Source of the DNA: Streptomyces diastatochromogenes
Lineage (GTDB): Bacteria; Actinomycetota; Actinomycetes; Streptomycetales; Streptomycetaceae
Direction: 5' to 3'
DNA: 64,000 bases
Assembly (NCBI GenBank): GCA_026913215.1
Contig: JAPTYK010000001.1
Location: 2,232,001-2,296,000 of the forward strand
Shown here: positions 46,582 to 56,546 of the stretch, one piece after another
Numbering within the stretch: the first letter of the stretch is position 1
Layout of the letters: each line of letters begins with the position of its first letter
Position numbers and translations under genes: made by a program
The notes under the pieces: model-generated
Databases searched by the model: none
The model's input: only the letters and a program-made list of their open reading frames with translations
Told to the model about the DNA's origin: nothing

Positions 46582-47434
46582 ATGCAGAGCAGCTTGCCGA
46601 GCCTGGCGTCGATCGAGAACTGGCCCGTTCCCACCGCGCCGCCGCCGTCGTCCGCGCGGACGGCACCCTGGCCGGGTCCCACGGCCCCACCGGGCGGCGC
46701 TTCCCGCTCGCCTCCGTGACCAAGCCGCTCGCGGCGTACGCCGTCCTCGTCGCGTACGAGGAGGGGCGATCGACCTCGACGAGCCGGCCGGGCCCGAGGG
46801 CGCGACCGTCCGCCACCTGCTCGCCCACACCTCGGGGCTCGCCTTCGACGAGAACCGGGTGACGGCCGCGCCGGGCACCCGCCGGATCTACTCCAACACC
46901 GGTTTCGAGGCGCTCGGCGACCACGTCGCGAAGGCCACCGACATCCCCTTCGCCGAGTATCTGCACCAGGCGGTCCTGGAGCCCCTCGGCATGGCGTCGA
47001 CGACCCTGGAGGGCTCGCCCGCGAAGGACGGCGTGTCGACCGTGGACGACCTGGTGCGGTTCGCCGCCGAGGTGCAGGCGCCGCGGCTGCTCGACGCGCG
47101 GACCGTCCTGGACGCGATGACCGTCACGTACCCCGGCCTGACCGGCATCCTGCCCGGCTACGGGCACCAGAAGCCGAACGACTGGGGGCTCGGCTTCGAG
47201 ATCCGCGACGGCAAGTCCCCGCACTGGACGGGCGCGCACTCCTCGCCGCGCGCCTTCGGGCACTTCGGGCAGTCCGGCACCTTCCTGTGGATCGACCCGG
47301 ACGCAGGGTGGGCGGGCGGGAACGGCACAGGGGCCGCGTGCGTGGCCCTCACCGACCGGCCCTTCGGGGCCTGGGCGGTCGAGGCCTGGCCGCCTTTCAC
47401 GGACGCGGTGCTCGCGGACCTGCGTACGGCCTGA
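46582..47434 (+). CDS. Serine hydrolase, class C beta-lactamase-like (2 frame breaks)
   Basis: Enzyme of about 284 residues. SLASIENWPVPTAAAAVVRA then RFPLASVTKPLAAYAVLVAY holds the SxxK motif (Ser-Val-Thr-Lys). IYSNTGFEALGDHVAKATD contains the YxN motif, and GHFGQSGTFLWIDPDAG the third box with His/Lys-type residues. Frame changes lie near 46630 and 46768. There is no signal peptide, so it is a cytosolic esterase or peptidase rather than a secreted beta-lactamase. It is divergent from the merR-akr pair, possibly sharing the promoter gap. Confidence 0.82.
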
Positions 47435-47487
47435 TCCGGACGAGGAGCGTCCGGCGGCCCCGGGGCCCGGCCGGTCCCGGATGTCTC

Positions 47488-48104
47488 CTAGGCGTCGCAG
47501 CGGGTCGCCGGGAGCGTGCCGTCGGGTCCGATGAGGACCACGTCGACCATGCCCCCGTGGTCCGTCGCGTACGCGGCCGTGCAGACCAGTTGCTGGACGG
47601 CCGCGTCCGGCAGGTCCCTGACGGGGAACGGCGGCCGGAGCCGGACGGTCCGGCGGCCCTCCGCGTCCGGGCCTCCGACGGCCTCGGTGTGCGGCGTCTT
47701 CCAGGACGTGTCGGGTGCGGGAGGCCCGTGGTCAGGCCCGCGGCGGTGTCGGCCCCGGCCGGTCCCGCGAGGAGCGCGGAGATCGCCTTGTCGGCGAAGG
47801 CCGCGGTGCCGCTCTGCCCGTACGCCTGGTGCCCGGAGCCCAGCCCTCGGTCTTCCGCTGCTCGGCGTCCGTCTCGGGGCCACCCCGGCGAACGTCGTGT
47901 CGGGAGCGGCTGCCCGGTCTCGCGGACCACCGGGACCGGCTGCCCCTCGGGCCCGAGGAAGTAGAGCACCATCCGGAACTCGGGCGGCGGGGTGACGGCG
48001 ACGGTCGCGGCGCCGCCCGCCTCGACGACGTCGCTCTCCTGGATGCCGCAGGCGGCGAGCGAGGCCATGGCGAGGAGGGCCAGCGCGGTCTTCCGGCGGT
48101 TCAC
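47488..48104 (-). CDS. GerMN-like lipoprotein (about 3 frame breaks)
   Basis: Exported lipoprotein of about 205 residues. The start MNRRKTALALLAMASLAACG has the lipobox LAAC (lipidated Cys19). EFRMVLYFLGPEGQPVPVVR is the first strand of a GerMN-type domain, then FADKAISALLAGPAGADTAA and GLTTGLP are its conserved helix and turn. The end, PFPVRDLPDAAVQQLVCTAA then DVVLIGPDGTLPATRCDA, is in a different frame; changes lie near 47900 and 47720. The start overlaps the sensor kinase stop (GTGA), so it is the last gene of the envelope operon and may tune the kinase from outside. Confidence 0.75.
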
Positions 48105-49640
48105 CGCGGCATCCGTACGGTGAAGACGGCCCCGCCCGCCGGGCCGTTGGCGGCGCGGACGGTGCCGCCGTGCAGCCGGACGTTCTCCAGGGTGATCGCC
48201 AGGCCGAGGCCGCTGCCCGCCGAACGGGTCCTGGCCCGGTCCGCCTTGTAGAAGCGGTCGAAGACGTGCGGCAGGACGTCCGGGTGGATGCCCGGACCCC
48301 GGTCGGCGACCTCCGTCACCAGCTCGTCCCCCTCCGCGTACACACTGACCGTCACCGGCGCGGCCCCGTGCCGCAGCGCGTTGCCGACGAGGTTGGCCAC
48401 GACGACGTCGAAGCGGCGCGGGTCGAGCCGCGCCCTGACCCCCTCCTCAAAATACGGGACGACCTGGGCCGGGTCGGTCCAGTGCCGGTGCTGGAGAGTC
48501 TTGCGGACGCAGTCGGCGGCGTCGACCTCGTCGGTGTGGAGCTCGGCGGCGCGGGCGTCGAAGCGGGAGATCTCCATCAGGTCCTCGACGAGCACGGCGA
48601 GCTTCCCGGTCTCGGCGCTGATCAGCCGGACGGCGCGGGCGGTGTCGCTGTCGAGGCTGCCGGCGTCCTCGTCGAGGACCTCGGTGACCGCGAGCATGCC
48701 GGCGAGCGGGGTGCGCAGCTCGTGCGAGACGTCGGAGGCGAAGCGGCGGGCGCGGGCCTCGGCGTTGCGGAGTTCCGTGACGGAACGTTCCAGCTCGGCG
48801 GCGGACTCGTTGAACGTGCGGGCGAGGTCGGCGAGTTCGTCGCTGCCCTTGGCGTGGATGCGGGTGTCGAGCCGGCCCCGGCCCATGCTGTGGGCCGCGT
48901 GCCGCAGTTCCCGTACGGGGCGGAGCACGCCGCGCGAGGCGATCAGCGCGGGGATCAGGGCCACGGCCAGGGCCGGGAGGGCGCCGTCGCGGGCGGCGGT
49001 GACCAGGGCCTCGATGTTGGCCTCCTCGTCGTCGAGCTCCATGACGGCGTAGAAGACGAGGCCGGTGGGCTGGGCGGTCCCCTCGGTGGCATGCGTGCGG
49101 AACACGGCGGGCATGGCGATGGTCAGGTACGGGTGCCGTTCTTCACGACCCGCTGGAAGCTGCCGTGCGGGGTGGCCTGCCGGGCCTGGGCGCGGGCCCG
49201 CAGTTCGGGGGTGATGACGGAGGAGGTGGGGCGGTCGGTCGAGGAGACGTGGACCGCGCCGTACTCGGCGTAGACCCGCCAGGGGCGGGGCTTGCCCTGG
49301 CGGGCGATGCCGAGGGCCACGTCCCGCAGGCTGTCGGGGTTGACGGGCAGGCTGACGACGAGCGGGTCGACCTGGTCGCGCAGGGCGGAGACGGCGGTGT
49401 TCTGGGTCTGCTCCAGGATCGCGTTGCGGGCGGCGCGGTAGGTGAGCGCGGCGGTGGTGCCGCAGCCGACGGCGGCGACGAGGAGGAAGGCGAGGACGAG
49501 GCGGGTGCGGAGGCCGAAGGGGCGCGGGCGGGGGCGCGGGCGAGGCGGCGGGCCCGTCTGCCACCCGGCGCGGAGCCCGGCGCGGAGCCCGTGTCCGCAC
49601 CCGCGTCCGTGCCGGGTCCGGGGCTCACGCAGGCCTTCAC
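48101..49640 (-). CDS. Sensor histidine kinase with HAMP domain (2 frame breaks)
   Basis: Membrane kinase of about 513 residues. A proline/alanine-rich cytosolic head is followed by the first helix (LRTRLVLAFLLVAAVGCGTT), an external domain of about 150 residues (QVDPLVVSLPVNPDSLRDVA, VYAEYGAVHVSSTDRPTSS) and a second helix. HAMP: SRGVLRPVRELRHAAHSMGR. HisKA: RFASDVSHELRTPLAGMLAV with phospho-His in SHELRTPL. ATPase: VVANLVGNALRHG (N box), ADRGPGIHPD (G1), GSGLGLAI (G2). Frame changes near 49530 and 49140. GTG 49640 overlaps the response regulator stop. It resembles CseC- or AfsQ2-like envelope sensors but the gene order differs. Confidence 0.87.
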
Positions 49641-50317
49641 AGCGGGCCGAAGCGGTAGCCGAAGCCCCGCAGGGTCTGGATGTACCGGGGCTCGCCCGGG
49701 GTGTCCTCGATCTTGTTCCGCAGCCGGCGGACGCAGGCGTCCACCAGCCGGGCGTCCCCGTGGTAGCTGTGCTCCCAGACGTGTTCGAGGAGCTGCTGCC
49801 GGCTGAAGACCTGCTCGGGGCGGCCGTGAGGTGCAGCAGCAGCTTCAGCTCGGAGGGGCGAGGGCGACGCGCTCGCCCGCCTTGGCGACGGTCAGGCCCG
49901 CCCGGTCGATGGCGAGCTCCCGTGGAACTCGACGGCGGAGCGGCCGGTGCCGGGCTCCTCGATGCGCCGCAGCACGGCCCGGATCCGGGCCTCGATGACC
50001 TCCGTGCGGGCGGGCTTGACGATGTAGTCGTCGGCCCCGGCCTCCAGGCCGATGACGACGTCGAAGTCGTCGCCCCGCGCGGTGAGCATGATGATCGGCA
50101 GCTGGCTGCTCTCCCGGACCTGGCGGCAGACCTGGACGCCGTTCATGCCGGGCAGCATCAGGTCGAGGAGCAGCAGGTCCGGCCGGAACTCCCCGAGCGC
50201 GGCGAGCCCCGCCTCGCCGGTGGGGGCGGTGCGCACGTCGTGCCCGCGGCGGCGGAGGCCGAGCTCGACGCCTTCGCGGACGGAGGGGTCGTCTTCTATC
50301 AGGAGCACGCGGGGCAT
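49637..50317 (-). CDS. OmpR-type response regulator (1-2 frame breaks)
   Basis: Regulator of about 226 residues paired with the kinase at 48101. MPRVLLIEDDPSVREGVELG has the acidic pocket, DLLLLDLMLPGMNGVQVCRQ the phospho-Asp, and IIMLTARGDD and DDYIVKPA the Thr and Lys. The DNA-binding wing is KLLLHLTAAPEQVFSRQQLL and RLVDACVRRLRNKIEDTPGE then YIQTLRGFGYRFGPL. Frames change near 49920 and 49830. ATG 50317. It lies 49 bp downstream of the MurJ-type stop, probably in the same transcript. Confidence 0.85.
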
Positions 50318-50365
50318 GTGTGAGTATCCCAAGGTCGGTGCGGGCGCCCCACGGGGCGGGGCGGG

Positions 50366-51976
50366 TCAGGTGCGGCGGAGGCGGGTCGCGGCCGAGGCGA
50401 GAGGCTGCGGACCTCCGTGAGGCGGAGGGGCGGGCCAGGAGCGCGAAGACGGCCAGGATCGTGACGGCCCCGCGAGGCCCGCCACCACCGGGCCCGCCGT
50501 ACCCGCCGCGTCCGCGACGAACAGGCCGTACCCGGCGGCGGCACCGCCGCGACGAGGAGCCGCGTCAGGGCGCGGAGGGTCCCGTCGGACGCGCCCCCAG
50601 CCGCCGCCGCAGGGCGTACGCCGTGACCGCCCAGCCCGCCCACAGCGCCAGCGAGTACGCCGCGGCCATGCCCGTGACGGCCCAGCGGGTCGGGAGGAGC
50701 TGGTAGGCGGCGTACGAGAGGCCGGCGTTCAGGGCGGCGATGACCAGGTTCAGGAAGAAGGGGTGCGGGTGTCGCGCAGGGCGTAGAAGGCCCGGGTGCA
50801 CACGTACTGGCCGGAGAGCGCCACCAGGCCCGGCGCGAAGGCCATCAGCGTCCAGGACATCGCGCGCACGTCGTCGCCGCCGGTCGCCCCGTACCCGAAG
50901 ACCACCGTCATCAGCGGGACGGCGAGGGCCAGGAGCGCGCAGGCCGCCGGGACGACCGCCGCCGCGCTGGTCCGCAGGGCGTACGCGACGTCCCGCCGGA
51001 CCCCGCGAGGTCGCCGTCGGCCGCCGCGCCGCTCATCCGGGGCAGCAGGGCGGTGACGAGGAGACGGTGACGATGCCGTGCGGGACGGTCCAGAGGAGGT
51101 AGGCGTTGTTGTACGCGGCGAGGCCGCCGCCGCTCACCGCCGGATCCGCGCCCGCCGAGGTGGCGAGCCAGGTCGTCACCCAGTACGCGCCCTGGTTGGT
51201 GAGGACGAGCAGCACCAGCCAGCCCGCCGAGCGCAGCGGAGCCGCGAGGCCGCTGCCGCGCCAGTCGAGGCAGGGCCGCCAGCGGAAGCCGGCGGCGCGC
51301 AGCGAGGCAGCAGGGCCAGGGCCTGCAGCGCGATGCCCGCCGTGGTGCCCCAGCCGAGGAACGCGGTCTCCCCGGGGGTGAGTTCGCCGCCGTCGCCGAC
51401 GGCCAGGAAGAGGCCGAAGACGGTGACGGCGACCACGTTGTTGAGGACGGGGGTCCACATCATGGCGCCGAACCGGCCCCGGGCGTTGAGGACCTGTCCG
51501 AGCAGGGTGAAGAGTCCGAGGAAGAAGATCTGCGGCAGGCACGCGCGCGCGAAGCCGATGGTCATCTCCCGGCGCGCACCCGTGTAGTCGGTGTACGTGT
51601 CCACGATCAGGGGAGCGGCGGACACCGCGACCGCCGTGAGGACGGCGAGGGCCAGTCCGCACAGGGTGAGGAGCCGGTTGGTGTACGCCACGCCGCCGTC
51701 CTCGTGCTCCTTCGCGGCCTTGACCAGTTCGGGCACGAAGACCGCGTTGAGCGCCCCGCCGAGCAGCAGCATGTAGACGATCGTGGGGACGGAGTTGCCG
51801 ACCGCGTACCCGTCGGCGACCCAGCCCGCGCCGAGCGCGGCGGCGACGACGGAGGCCCGTACGAAGCCGGTGGCGCGGGAGACGAGCGAGCCGGCGGCCA
51901 TGAGGGCGCCGCTGCGGAGGGCGGAGGGCTTCTTCCGCTCCGAAGGCTCCGGAGGCGCGGTGAGCGTGGCCGTCAT
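50366..51976 (-). CDS. MurJ-type lipid II flippase (5 or more frame breaks)
   Basis: Membrane protein of the MviN/MurJ MOP-superfamily, about 537 residues and 13-14 helices. LRSGALMAAGSLVSRATGFV, GNSVPTIVYMLLLGGALNAV, GFARACLPQIFFLGLFTLLG, AMMWTPVLNNVVAVTVFGLF, AYNNAYLLWTVPHGIVTVS, RAFYALRDTRTPFFLNLVIA and LALWAGWAVTAYALRRRLG are conserved MurJ blocks with the usual Arg residues in the central cavity. Frame changes near 51310, 51060, 51005, 50770, 50575 and 50510. ATG 51976 overlaps the FemX stop (ATGA). It moves undecaprenyl-linked peptidoglycan precursors across the membrane. It may be a second, accessory MurJ because the essential copy usually sits elsewhere. Confidence 0.82.
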
Positions 51977-53160
51977 CGACGGGCCAGATAGGCCTGGAAG
52001 GCGCGGTACAGCGCCCCGTTGGTCGTGCCCTGCATCGGAATCTCCCACTCCCCCAGCGTCTCGACGACCTGTCCGCCCGTGCCGAGCTTCCAGCGCAGCA
52101 GCCCGTGGGCGCGGTCGTCCGGATCGAGGGTGGAGGGTACCCCGCGCAGGTCGTAGACGGCGGCGCCGAGGGCGTGGGCGTCGAGCATCATGCGCCACTG
52201 GAGGGCGTTGGAGGGCCGGACCTCGCGGCGGTGGTCGGCGGAGGCGCCGGTCTGGTACCAGACGCGGCCGCCGACGGTGACCATGGTGTGCGCGGCGAGG
52301 ACCTCGCCCTCGTGGCGGGCGAGGTAGAGCTTCATGCGGCCGGGCTGCTCGGCGTTGAGGACGGCGTACTGGCGCTCGTAGTAGGCGAGGGAGCGGCCGA
52401 GGCGGAAGCCGTCGCGTTCCTCGGTGACGCACAGCAGCCGGTAGAACTCGGGGAGGTCAGCGGCGGAGCCGACGACGACCTCGACGCCGGACTTGCGGGC
52501 CTTGCGGACGTTGCGCCGCCACTCCTGGTTGAGGCCGGTCCACAGGTCGTCGGTGCTGCGGCCGGTCAGCGGGACCTGGAAGACGTGCCGGGGCTGGGCG
52601 TCGGCGCCCTCCTCGGAGTCGCCGCCGCACTTGCGCCAGCCGCGGGCGCGGAGCCGTTCGGCGACGGCGGTGCCCAGCAGGTCGACCTCGTCGGCGAGGA
52701 CGTCGGAGAGCCGGCGTCCCGGCCCGGCGCCGGCCTTGACGGTGGCGGCGTTCCACCGGCGGTAGGCGGGCCCGGGGCCCATGCGGACGGCGAAGGCGCC
52801 GAGGGAGCGCAGGTGGCCGAGGAGCGGGGAGAGCCAGCCGTCGAGGTCGGGGTCGGCCCAGTCGGCGACGGGTCCTTCGGGCAGGTAGGCGAAGTACTTC
52901 CGGGTGCCGGGGAAGGGCCGCAGGAGGACGAGCGCGACGCCCGAGAGCTCCGCGCCCTCGCGGCCCCAGCCGAGGAGCTGGTGACTCCAGCCGTCCTTCA
53001 CCTGGGCCCAGGAGGGGAGTTGGAGGAAGCTGGGGCCGTCCGCGCCGGAGCGCGAGCCGAGGAACGCGCGGTACGCCTCGGGGGTCACGGGACCGAGCCT
53101 GACCGGTCCCGCGGGGGCGCGGCGGTCGGTGGGTGCGGCCGTCACGAGCAGCGCTGACAC
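51973..53160 (-). CDS. FemABX-family peptidoglycan branching aminoacyltransferase
   Basis: Intact 395-residue cytoplasmic enzyme with two GNAT-like domains. SFLQLPSWAQVKDGWSHQLL is the FemX opening (Lys/Trp contacts to lipid II), FAYLPEGPVADWAD, VFQVPLTGRSTDDLWTGLNQ, EWRRNVRKARKSGVEVVVGS, RDGFRLGRSLAYYERQYAVL and MVTVGGRVWYQTGASADHRR are conserved. In Streptomyces, FemX adds the first glycine bridge to lipid II from glycyl-tRNA; related VanK acts in glycopeptide resistance. GTG 53160 follows GGAGG. It is the first gene of the FemX-MurJ-two-component-lipoprotein operon. Confidence 0.88.
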   Translation of the reverse strand: MSALLVTAAPTDRRAPAGPVRLGPVTPEAYRAFLGSRSGADGPSFLQLPSWAQVKDGWSHQLLGWGREGAELSGVALVLLRPFPGTRKYFAYLPEGPVADWADPDLDGWLSPLLGHLRSLGAFAVRMGPGPAYRRWNAATVKAGAGPGRRLSDVLADEVDLLGTAVAERLRARGWRKCGGDSEEGADAQPRHVFQVPLTGRSTDDLWTGLNQEWRRNVRKARKSGVEVVVGSAADLPEFYRLLCVTEERDGFRLGRSLAYYERQYAVLNAEQPGRMKLYLARHEGEVLAAHTMVTVGGRVWYQTGASADHRREVRPSNALQWRMMLDAHALGAAVYDLRGVPSTLDPDDRAHGLLRWKLGTGGQVVETLGEWEIPMQGTTNGALYRAFQAYLARR

Positions 53161-53368
53161 AACGGGAGCCTCCTTGTTCCGCCCCTCGGTGGTGGGGCGC
53201 ACAGCAGGCTCACAGCCGAATTCGACGGGTGCGCGCGGTGATTGTGACCGGACGATGACCGTTCCGCCGCAGCCCTCGTCACAGAGGCGTACGGCGCCCC
53301 GCGGGGGTGCGGAGGCGGCCTACAGTCCAGGTCATCCCACCCGAACCCTCACCCCGCGGAGGTCTTCC

Positions 53369-54539
53369 GTGCTGCCGATACGCACATCCCGTCCGCCCTG
53401 GCCGCCCTCGCGCTGGCCGTGTCCCTCACCGCCTGCAGCGCCCAGGCGGCGGACGGGAAGCCGTCCAGGGCGGGGCCCGGCGGGGCCAGGGCGCCCCGGC
53501 GAAGGTGACGGTCGTGGGGAAGGCGGCGGGCGGCCCGGTGACGGTGGCCGCGTCCGGCGGCACGCTCACGGCGGTCCGGGTCGTCGACGCCGACGGCGGT
53601 GTCCTGGAGGGCCGTACGGGCACGGGCGGGACGCGCTGGACCTCGGACCGCAAGGCGGTGCCGGGCACCTCCTACACGGTCGAGGTGACCTCCCGCACCG
53701 CCGACGGCAAGGAGTCGACCTCCCGGTCGTCCTTCGCCACCCCGGCGCCCGGCAAGGTCAACAAGGTGACCCTGGCCCCCGGCAAGAACACCACGGTCGG
53801 CATCGCCCACCCCCTCTCCATCGTCTTCGACCTGCCGGTCACGAAGAAGGCGGACGTGGAGCGGCAGTTGAAGGTGACCACCTCGAACGGCACCGAGGGC
53901 TCCTGGGGCTGGGTCAAGGACTACTCGGGCCGGGACCGGGTGGACTGGCGGCCCCGGGAGTACTGGAAGCCGGGCACGAAGGTCACCCTCGAAGCGGACC
54001 TCGACGGCACGGACTCGGGCGGCGGCTGGTTCGTCCGGGACTACCGCACCGGCTTCACCGTCGGCGCGGCGCAGGTCGTGAAGGTCGACCTCGACTCCCA
54101 CCGGCTGACCCTGGAGCGGGACGGGCGGACCGTCCGCACGATCCCCGTCTCCGGCGGCACCCCCGGTGGCGACAAGCGGTCCTGGCGGGGCACGGCCGTC
54201 CTGATGGCGAAGGAGGGCACCATCAACATGAACTCCGAGACGGTCGGCCTCGGCGACGCCTACGACAAGGACGTCGACTACTCGATGCGGCTGACCTGGT
54301 CGGGCATGTACGCGCACGCCGCCCCGTGGAACGCGGCGTACTTCGGCAAGGCCAACCACAGCTCCGGTTGCATCGGCATGAGCGACGAGGACGCGTCCTC
54401 CTTCTACGCCTCCGTGAACGTCGGCGACCCCTTCGAGATCAAGGGCCGCGAGACGAAGGGCACGGTGGCGGCGGGCAACGGCTACGGGGCGTGGAACTTC
54501 GGCTGGGAGCAGTGGAAGGCGAAGAGCGCGCTGGGCTGA
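53369..54539 (+). CDS. L,D-transpeptidase lipoprotein (YkuD, 2 frame breaks)
   Basis: Exported wall cross-linking enzyme of about 392 residues. GTG 53369 follows GGAGG; the leader has lipobox LTAC. Two Ig-like domains precede the catalytic part (KVTVVGKAAGGPVTVAASGG, then NKVTLAPGKNTTVGIAHPLS). The YkuD domain has VVKVDLDSHRLTLERDGRTV and the active site NHSSGCIGMSDEDASSFYAS with catalytic Cys. The tail FGWEQWKAKSALG is typical of actinobacterial Ldt2-type enzymes. Frame changes near 53395 and 53480. It makes 3-3 cross-links in peptidoglycan. It diverges from the FemX operon, giving a compact wall-remodelling locus. Confidence 0.87.
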
Positions 54540-54543
54540 AGGG

Positions 54544-55206
54544 TCAGCCCAGGGCCCTGCGCCAGTCCCGCATCTCCCAGACCAGGACCTCCGCGTCGGC
54601 CGTGGCGGTCAGTTCGAGGGCTCCGGTGCCGGTGAGCCGGGCCGCGTCGCCCGGACCCAGGTCCTCGGCGCCGAGCCGCACCCGCCGCGCACGACGTGCA
54701 CGTACGCGAAGTCCGCGGCCGGGAGCGCGGTCCGCTCCCCGCGCGGGGCGGTGGACGTGCAGGCGGGCGTCCGCCGCCGGGAGGTCGTACGTGTCGCCGA
54801 GGCCGCGCACCACCTCGTACGAGGGTTCCCCGCCCGGTGTCAGGGGGGCCAGCCACATCTGGACGAAGACCAGCGGGGCGGGGCCGTCGTTGCGCTCGAC
54901 GTGGCGGACGCCGCCCGCCGAGCTCAGCCGCTGGAGGTCGCCGGGGCGGACGGTCGTGGTGTGCCCGGCGGTGTCGTGGTGGGTGAGCTCGCCCTCGACG
55001 ACCCAGGTCACGATCTCGGTGTGGGAGTGGGGTGCTCCGCGAAGCCCGCGCCGGGGGCGAGCCGCTCCTCGTTGCAGGCGAGGACCGCACCGAAGCGGAG
55101 GTTGTCGGGGTCGTAGTGCGGGCCGAAGGACAGGGCGTGCCGGGTCTCGATGCCGGCGGCCGGGTCGCCCCGGGTAGCGCTCGGCGGCGCGCTGGATGCG
55201 TATCAC
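54544..55206 (-). CDS. Pirin-family protein (about 4 frame breaks)
   Basis: Cupin-type protein of about 220 residues. IRIQRAAERYPG opens it. The metal-binding first cupin is HPHSHTEIVTWVVEGELTHH, then VRPGDLQRLSSAGGVRHVER with further His. The second cupin-like half is LVFVQMWLAPLTPGGEPSYE and ADARLHVHRPARG. GTG 55206. Frame changes near 55175, 55030, 54745 and 54690; one missing C in CACCCCAC accounts for the second. Pirins bind Fe and may have quercetinase or regulatory roles; the substrate here is unknown. Confidence 0.8.
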   Translation of the reverse strand: MIRIQRAAERYPGRPGRRHRDPARPVLRPALRPRQPPLRCGPRLQRGAARPRRGLRGAPHSHTEIVTWVVEGELTHHDTAGHTTTVRPGDLQRLSSAGGVRHVERNDGPAPLVFVQMWLAPLTPGGEPSYEVVRGLGDTYDLPAADARLHVHRPARGADRAPGRGLRVRARRARRVRLGAEDLGPGDAARLTGTGALELTATADAEVLVWEMRDWRRALG

Positions 55207-55275
55207 GGACGTACCGTAGCCCGGGAAACGCACCCGGCCCCGCATGCCGGCGTTCCGATAAGGCAGTCTTGTCCC

Positions 55276-56457
55276 GTGCCTGAACCCGTGAACGCCGCCC
55301 ATCCGCACGCCGCGACCCTGAAGCGCCTCGAACAGTCGTCCGGGCGGCTCGCCGCCGGCGCCATCGCCCGCATGGACGAGACGCTCCCGTGGTACCGCGC
55401 GATGCCGCCCGAGAACCGGTCGTGGATCGGCCTGGTCGCCCAGGCCGGCATCGCCGCGTTCACGGAGTGGTTCCGGCACCCGGAGACCCCGCAGGCCATC
55501 TCCACCGACGTCTTCGGCACGGCGCCCCGCGAGCTGACCCGGGCGATCACCCTGCGCCAGACCGTGGAGATGGTCCGGACGACCATCGAGGTCATGGAGT
55601 CGGCGATCGACGAGGTCGCCGCCCCCGGCGACGAGTCCGTGCTCCGCGAGGCGCTCCTCGTCTACGCCCGGGAGATCGCCTTCGCCACCGCCCAGGTGTA
55701 CGCGCAGGCCGCCGAGGCCCGGGGCGCCTGGGACGCGCGCCTGGAGTCGCTCGTCGTCAACGCGGTGCTCTCGGGCGAGGCCGACGAGGGCGCCGTCTCC
55801 CGGGCCGCCGCCCTCGGCTGGAACTCGCCCGAGCACGTGTGCGTCGTCCTCGGCACCGCCCCCGACGGGGACAGCGAGCTGACCGTGGAGGCGATCCGGC
55901 GAGCCGCCCGGCACGCCAAGCTCCAGGTCCTCACCGGCGTCCTCGGCACCCGGCTCGTCGTCATCGCGGGCGGCAACGACAATCCGCTGGCCGTCGCGAA
56001 GGCCCTGATCGGGCCGTACGCGGCCGGTCCCGTCGTCGCCGGTCCCGTCGTCCCCGACCTGCTCGCCGCGACCCGCTCCGCGCAGGCGGCCGCCGCCGGG
56101 CTCAAGGCCTGCTCGGCCTGGCAGGACGCGCCGCGGCCGGTCCTGGCGGACGATCTCCTCCCGGAGCGCGCCATCGCCTCCGACCCTTCGGCGCGCGAGC
56201 AGCTGGTGGAGGAGATCTACAGACCGCTGGAGGAGGCGGGCTCGGCCCTGCTCGAAACTCTCAGTGTCTATCTGGAGCAGGCGAGCAGCCTGGAAGGCGC
56301 GGCCCGGATGCTCTTCGTCCACCCGAACACCGTGCGCTACCGGCTTCGACGTGTGACCGACGTCACCGGATGGTCACCCTCCGATGTTCGCTCCGCGTTC
56401 ACACTGCGGATCGCCCTCATCCTGGGACGCTTGGCCGACGGAGATCCGCAGTCCTAG
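55276..56457 (+). CDS. fasR: FasR, PucR-type activator of fatty acid synthesis
   Basis: Intact 393-residue regulator. An N-terminal helical domain (LKRLEQSSGRLAAGAIARMD, then LRQTVEMVRTTIEVMESAID) is followed by a GGDEF-like middle and a C-terminal PucR HTH: LETLSVYLEQASSLEGAARM then LFVHPNTVRYRLRRVTDVTG, ending AFTLRIALILGRL. It lies directly upstream of fabD. In S. coelicolor the gene at this position (fasR) activates the fabDHPF operon. GTG 55276 is chosen at the start of homology. A TTGTCG-CGACAA palindrome in the fabD promoter is the probable binding site. The sensed ligand is probably acyl-CoA or malonyl-CoA. Confidence 0.92.
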   Translation: MPEPVNAAHPHAATLKRLEQSSGRLAAGAIARMDETLPWYRAMPPENRSWIGLVAQAGIAAFTEWFRHPETPQAISTDVFGTAPRELTRAITLRQTVEMVRTTIEVMESAIDEVAAPGDESVLREALLVYAREIAFATAQVYAQAAEARGAWDARLESLVVNAVLSGEADEGAVSRAAALGWNSPEHVCVVLGTAPDGDSELTVEAIRRAARHAKLQVLTGVLGTRLVVIAGGNDNPLAVAKALIGPYAAGPVVAGPVVPDLLAATRSAQAAAAGLKACSAWQDAPRPVLADDLLPERAIASDPSAREQLVEEIYRPLEEAGSALLETLSVYLEQASSLEGAARMLFVHPNTVRYRLRRVTDVTGWSPSDVRSAFTLRIALILGRLADGDPQS

Positions 56458-56461
56458 ACTT

Positions 56462-56478
56462 TTGTCGAACACCGACAA
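56462..56478. promoter_or_regulatory. FasR operator palindrome upstream of fabD
   Basis: TTGTCG-AACAC-CGACAA, a perfect 6-5-6 inverted repeat five bases after the fasR stop and 69 bp before the fabD start. The position equals that of the FasR site known in S. coelicolor. Confidence 0.8.
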
Positions 56479-56546
56479 TTCCCCCGACGGTTCTTCGTCC
56501 TTGTCCCCACGGGCGCTCGGAGCCGTCCCCAAGAGAGAGTGTGAGG

